From assembly GCF_030867095.1 (NCBI RefSeq), contig NC_081832.1, positions 62,436,444-62,500,443 on the forward strand: 64,000 nucleotides of DNA. Direction: 5' to 3'. Positions 62,668 through 64,000 of the stretch are shown piece by piece. The translations under genes and the position numbers were made by a program. Numbering within the stretch: position 1 is the first letter of the stretch; every line of letters starts with the position of its first letter. The stretch comes from Alligator mississippiensis (taxonomy: Eukaryota > Chordata > Crocodylia > Alligatoridae). Below the pieces are notes generated by a model. The model was not told the origin of the DNA. It made no database searches and saw only the letters and a program-made list of their open reading frames with translations.

Positions 62668-64000
62668 AAGTCAGGTGGAGACTTGTTTATTTATTTTATA
62701 GGAGTTAAGCTTCTGGAAAACAAGACAGTAACTTCAGAGAGATGTTGATATAGGGGACTGTACCGGTGATTTCAGGACCCTGTTTGGCATGTTCTACATA
62801 ATAAATGTCCTCTTATTCAATTGTTTTATTTTATTTACTTATTATAAATTGTTGGACATCATTTGCAAACCTTTTTGCATTTCTAGTTACTATTTCCAGA
62901 TTCCCCTAACCCTGCCACAGCAGTATTCAGAGTTTCTGAGCATCTTCAGAGTGGCAAGTGTTTTGATTTGTCACTTTATTTCTGGCTGTGTTTATAATAT
63001 AAACTGAGAGGGAATTAAAAACTAGCTAGTGAGGTGCACTTACGTACTGTTTGTTTTCTTTGCAGTGGTCAAAATGCTTGTTAAGGGTGCAGTTGGATTA
63101 CAGTCTGACTACAGTGACAGCTATGTAAAAGCAGCTTGATTATGGAATCCAAACTCAATAGGAACATTTGTTCCTTATTTTTAAAATAAATATTTTTTCC
63201 TGCAGGCTCAGCATTCTGCTAGAACATGGCAGTCTGAAATTAATTGAAACTGACTAATGAAGCTCACCTATTTATTTATTTATTTTATTTTTAGGTGTCA
63301 AAGCTAAGAGAAATAACAGAGCATATAACTAATATCTGGTAAAAGATGTGTATTTGGAGTGGCAGCCAAGGAGTAGAAACTGTGTTTTGGTATATGTGAA
63401 CCATGGTATGCTTGCCCTGTTGAAGCAAGGATTTAACAAGTGCGCTATTTAAAGACTGATAAGTCTTTTGTCTAGTTTAGGGCCTCAGGAAGTTAGGATG
63501 GTGTTTGTTCACTGAAATGAGAACGTACTAACAGGGGAATAATTTCTGTTATCTATTTCTTTTATATGCTGGCCCTTAAGCAAAGAACAGCCTTCCATCT
63601 TCCCCAGCCATCTTATTCTGCCTTTGCAATGCTGTTTATTAAGGCTGTGATCCTGCATGTGGTTCATATCCACAAATCACAGAGGCTGTGCACAGGTGCA
63701 AGAATTCTCCCATACACACAGGTCATTTGAGGTTCATGGCTTAAGGAATTTAAACAATTCTAAGGCGGTCCTTTCCTCTCATTTCCCCCAGGGTTTTTGT
63801 CTTGCCAGCCACGAGCTGTCAGTGTAGTTAAAGGAACAAGCATACTGCCTGCTCCTTAAATAGCACCATTTTCCACTTAAGTGCATAACCTTGGGAATGA
63901 GAAGAAGGTTATGAACTTACCCAAACTTACTGTAAGCAACACGTTATGAATTGCAGGGTGCTGAGAGGGCTGCATTGTTGGCAGCCTTGAAACTGGCCGG

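Larger units (their letters stand above)
38323..64000 (+). other. CPEB4: CPEB4 intron 2 (5' part, runs off the window)
   Basis: This stretch begins with GTAAAT and has no recognised exon to the window end. It holds an (AAAAC)n repeat, a GC-rich minisatellite, an antisense CR1 LINE, and foldback or MITE elements near 41470, 50787, 55378, 56793, 59671, 60228 and 61830. The gaps (38323-39460, 39500-40800, 41800-43195, 47400-50786, 51075-55377, 57272-59670, 60457-61829, 62675-64000) show only non-coding AT-rich DNA with chance reading frames. Confidence 0.85.

Noticed and set aside
63270-63296. Possible splice acceptor (T-rich run then TTTTTAG)
   Set aside because: The following sequence does not encode any expected CPEB4 peptide in phase and meets stops quickly.
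1-64000. Endogenous retrovirus, tRNA, rRNA or CRISPR-like array
   Set aside because: No paired LTRs, retroviral gene blocks, tRNA cloverleaf boxes, rRNA segments or regularly spaced repeats were seen.

Overview
This window is vertebrate nuclear DNA. It carries the 5' end of one protein-coding gene, CPEB4 (cytoplasmic polyadenylation element binding protein 4), on the + strand, with about 22 kb of upstream intergenic DNA and two long intron stretches. Two CPEB4 coding exons can be placed exactly: 23433-24557 (start codon to a GT donor, 375 codons) and 38241-38322 (82 nt). Intron 1 is 13.7 kb. Intron 2 runs off the right edge, and the rest of the gene (the alternative small exons, both RRMs and the zinc-binding region) was not found here.

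The repeats point to a sauropsid, most likely a crocodilian, with a turtle as the main alternative. There is a nearly full-length decayed CR1 LINE with an esterase-type ORF1, older CR1 tails, MIR-like SINE remnants, and many short foldback or inverted-repeat elements. The density of such MITE-like elements is high for a bird. This assignment is an inference.

Layout. 1-21.9 kb: intergenic, no supported gene, with a truncated hairpin element (429-577), MITE candidates (1194-1446; a Tigger-like one at 5285-5724), a GC-rich foldback (15784-15978), an 80-nt pyrimidine tract (16494-16573), a strong foldback (18015-18210) and a hairpin retroelement with 15-bp target duplications (20944-21182). 21.9-23.4 kb: CpG-island promoter and 5' UTR of CPEB4, with GC boxes, an ETS-type site, three YY1-like motifs, an upstream ORF and a possible 5' UTR intron. 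23.4-38.3 kb: exon 1, intron 1 (a hAT-like MITE, a second MITE, and a CR1 tail interrupted by a Tigger-like MITE) and exon 2. 38.3-64 kb: intron 2, with an antisense CR1 of about 4.2 kb, a GC-rich minisatellite, and several foldback elements, the largest at 61830-62667.

I see no new multi-gene system. The most interesting structure outside the gene is the set of unrelated inverted-repeat elements, several with readable target-site duplications. Those in the introns would be transcribed with CPEB4 and could form long RNA hairpins. The nested insertion at 34816-35293 gives a clean, checkable TA duplication and a relative age.
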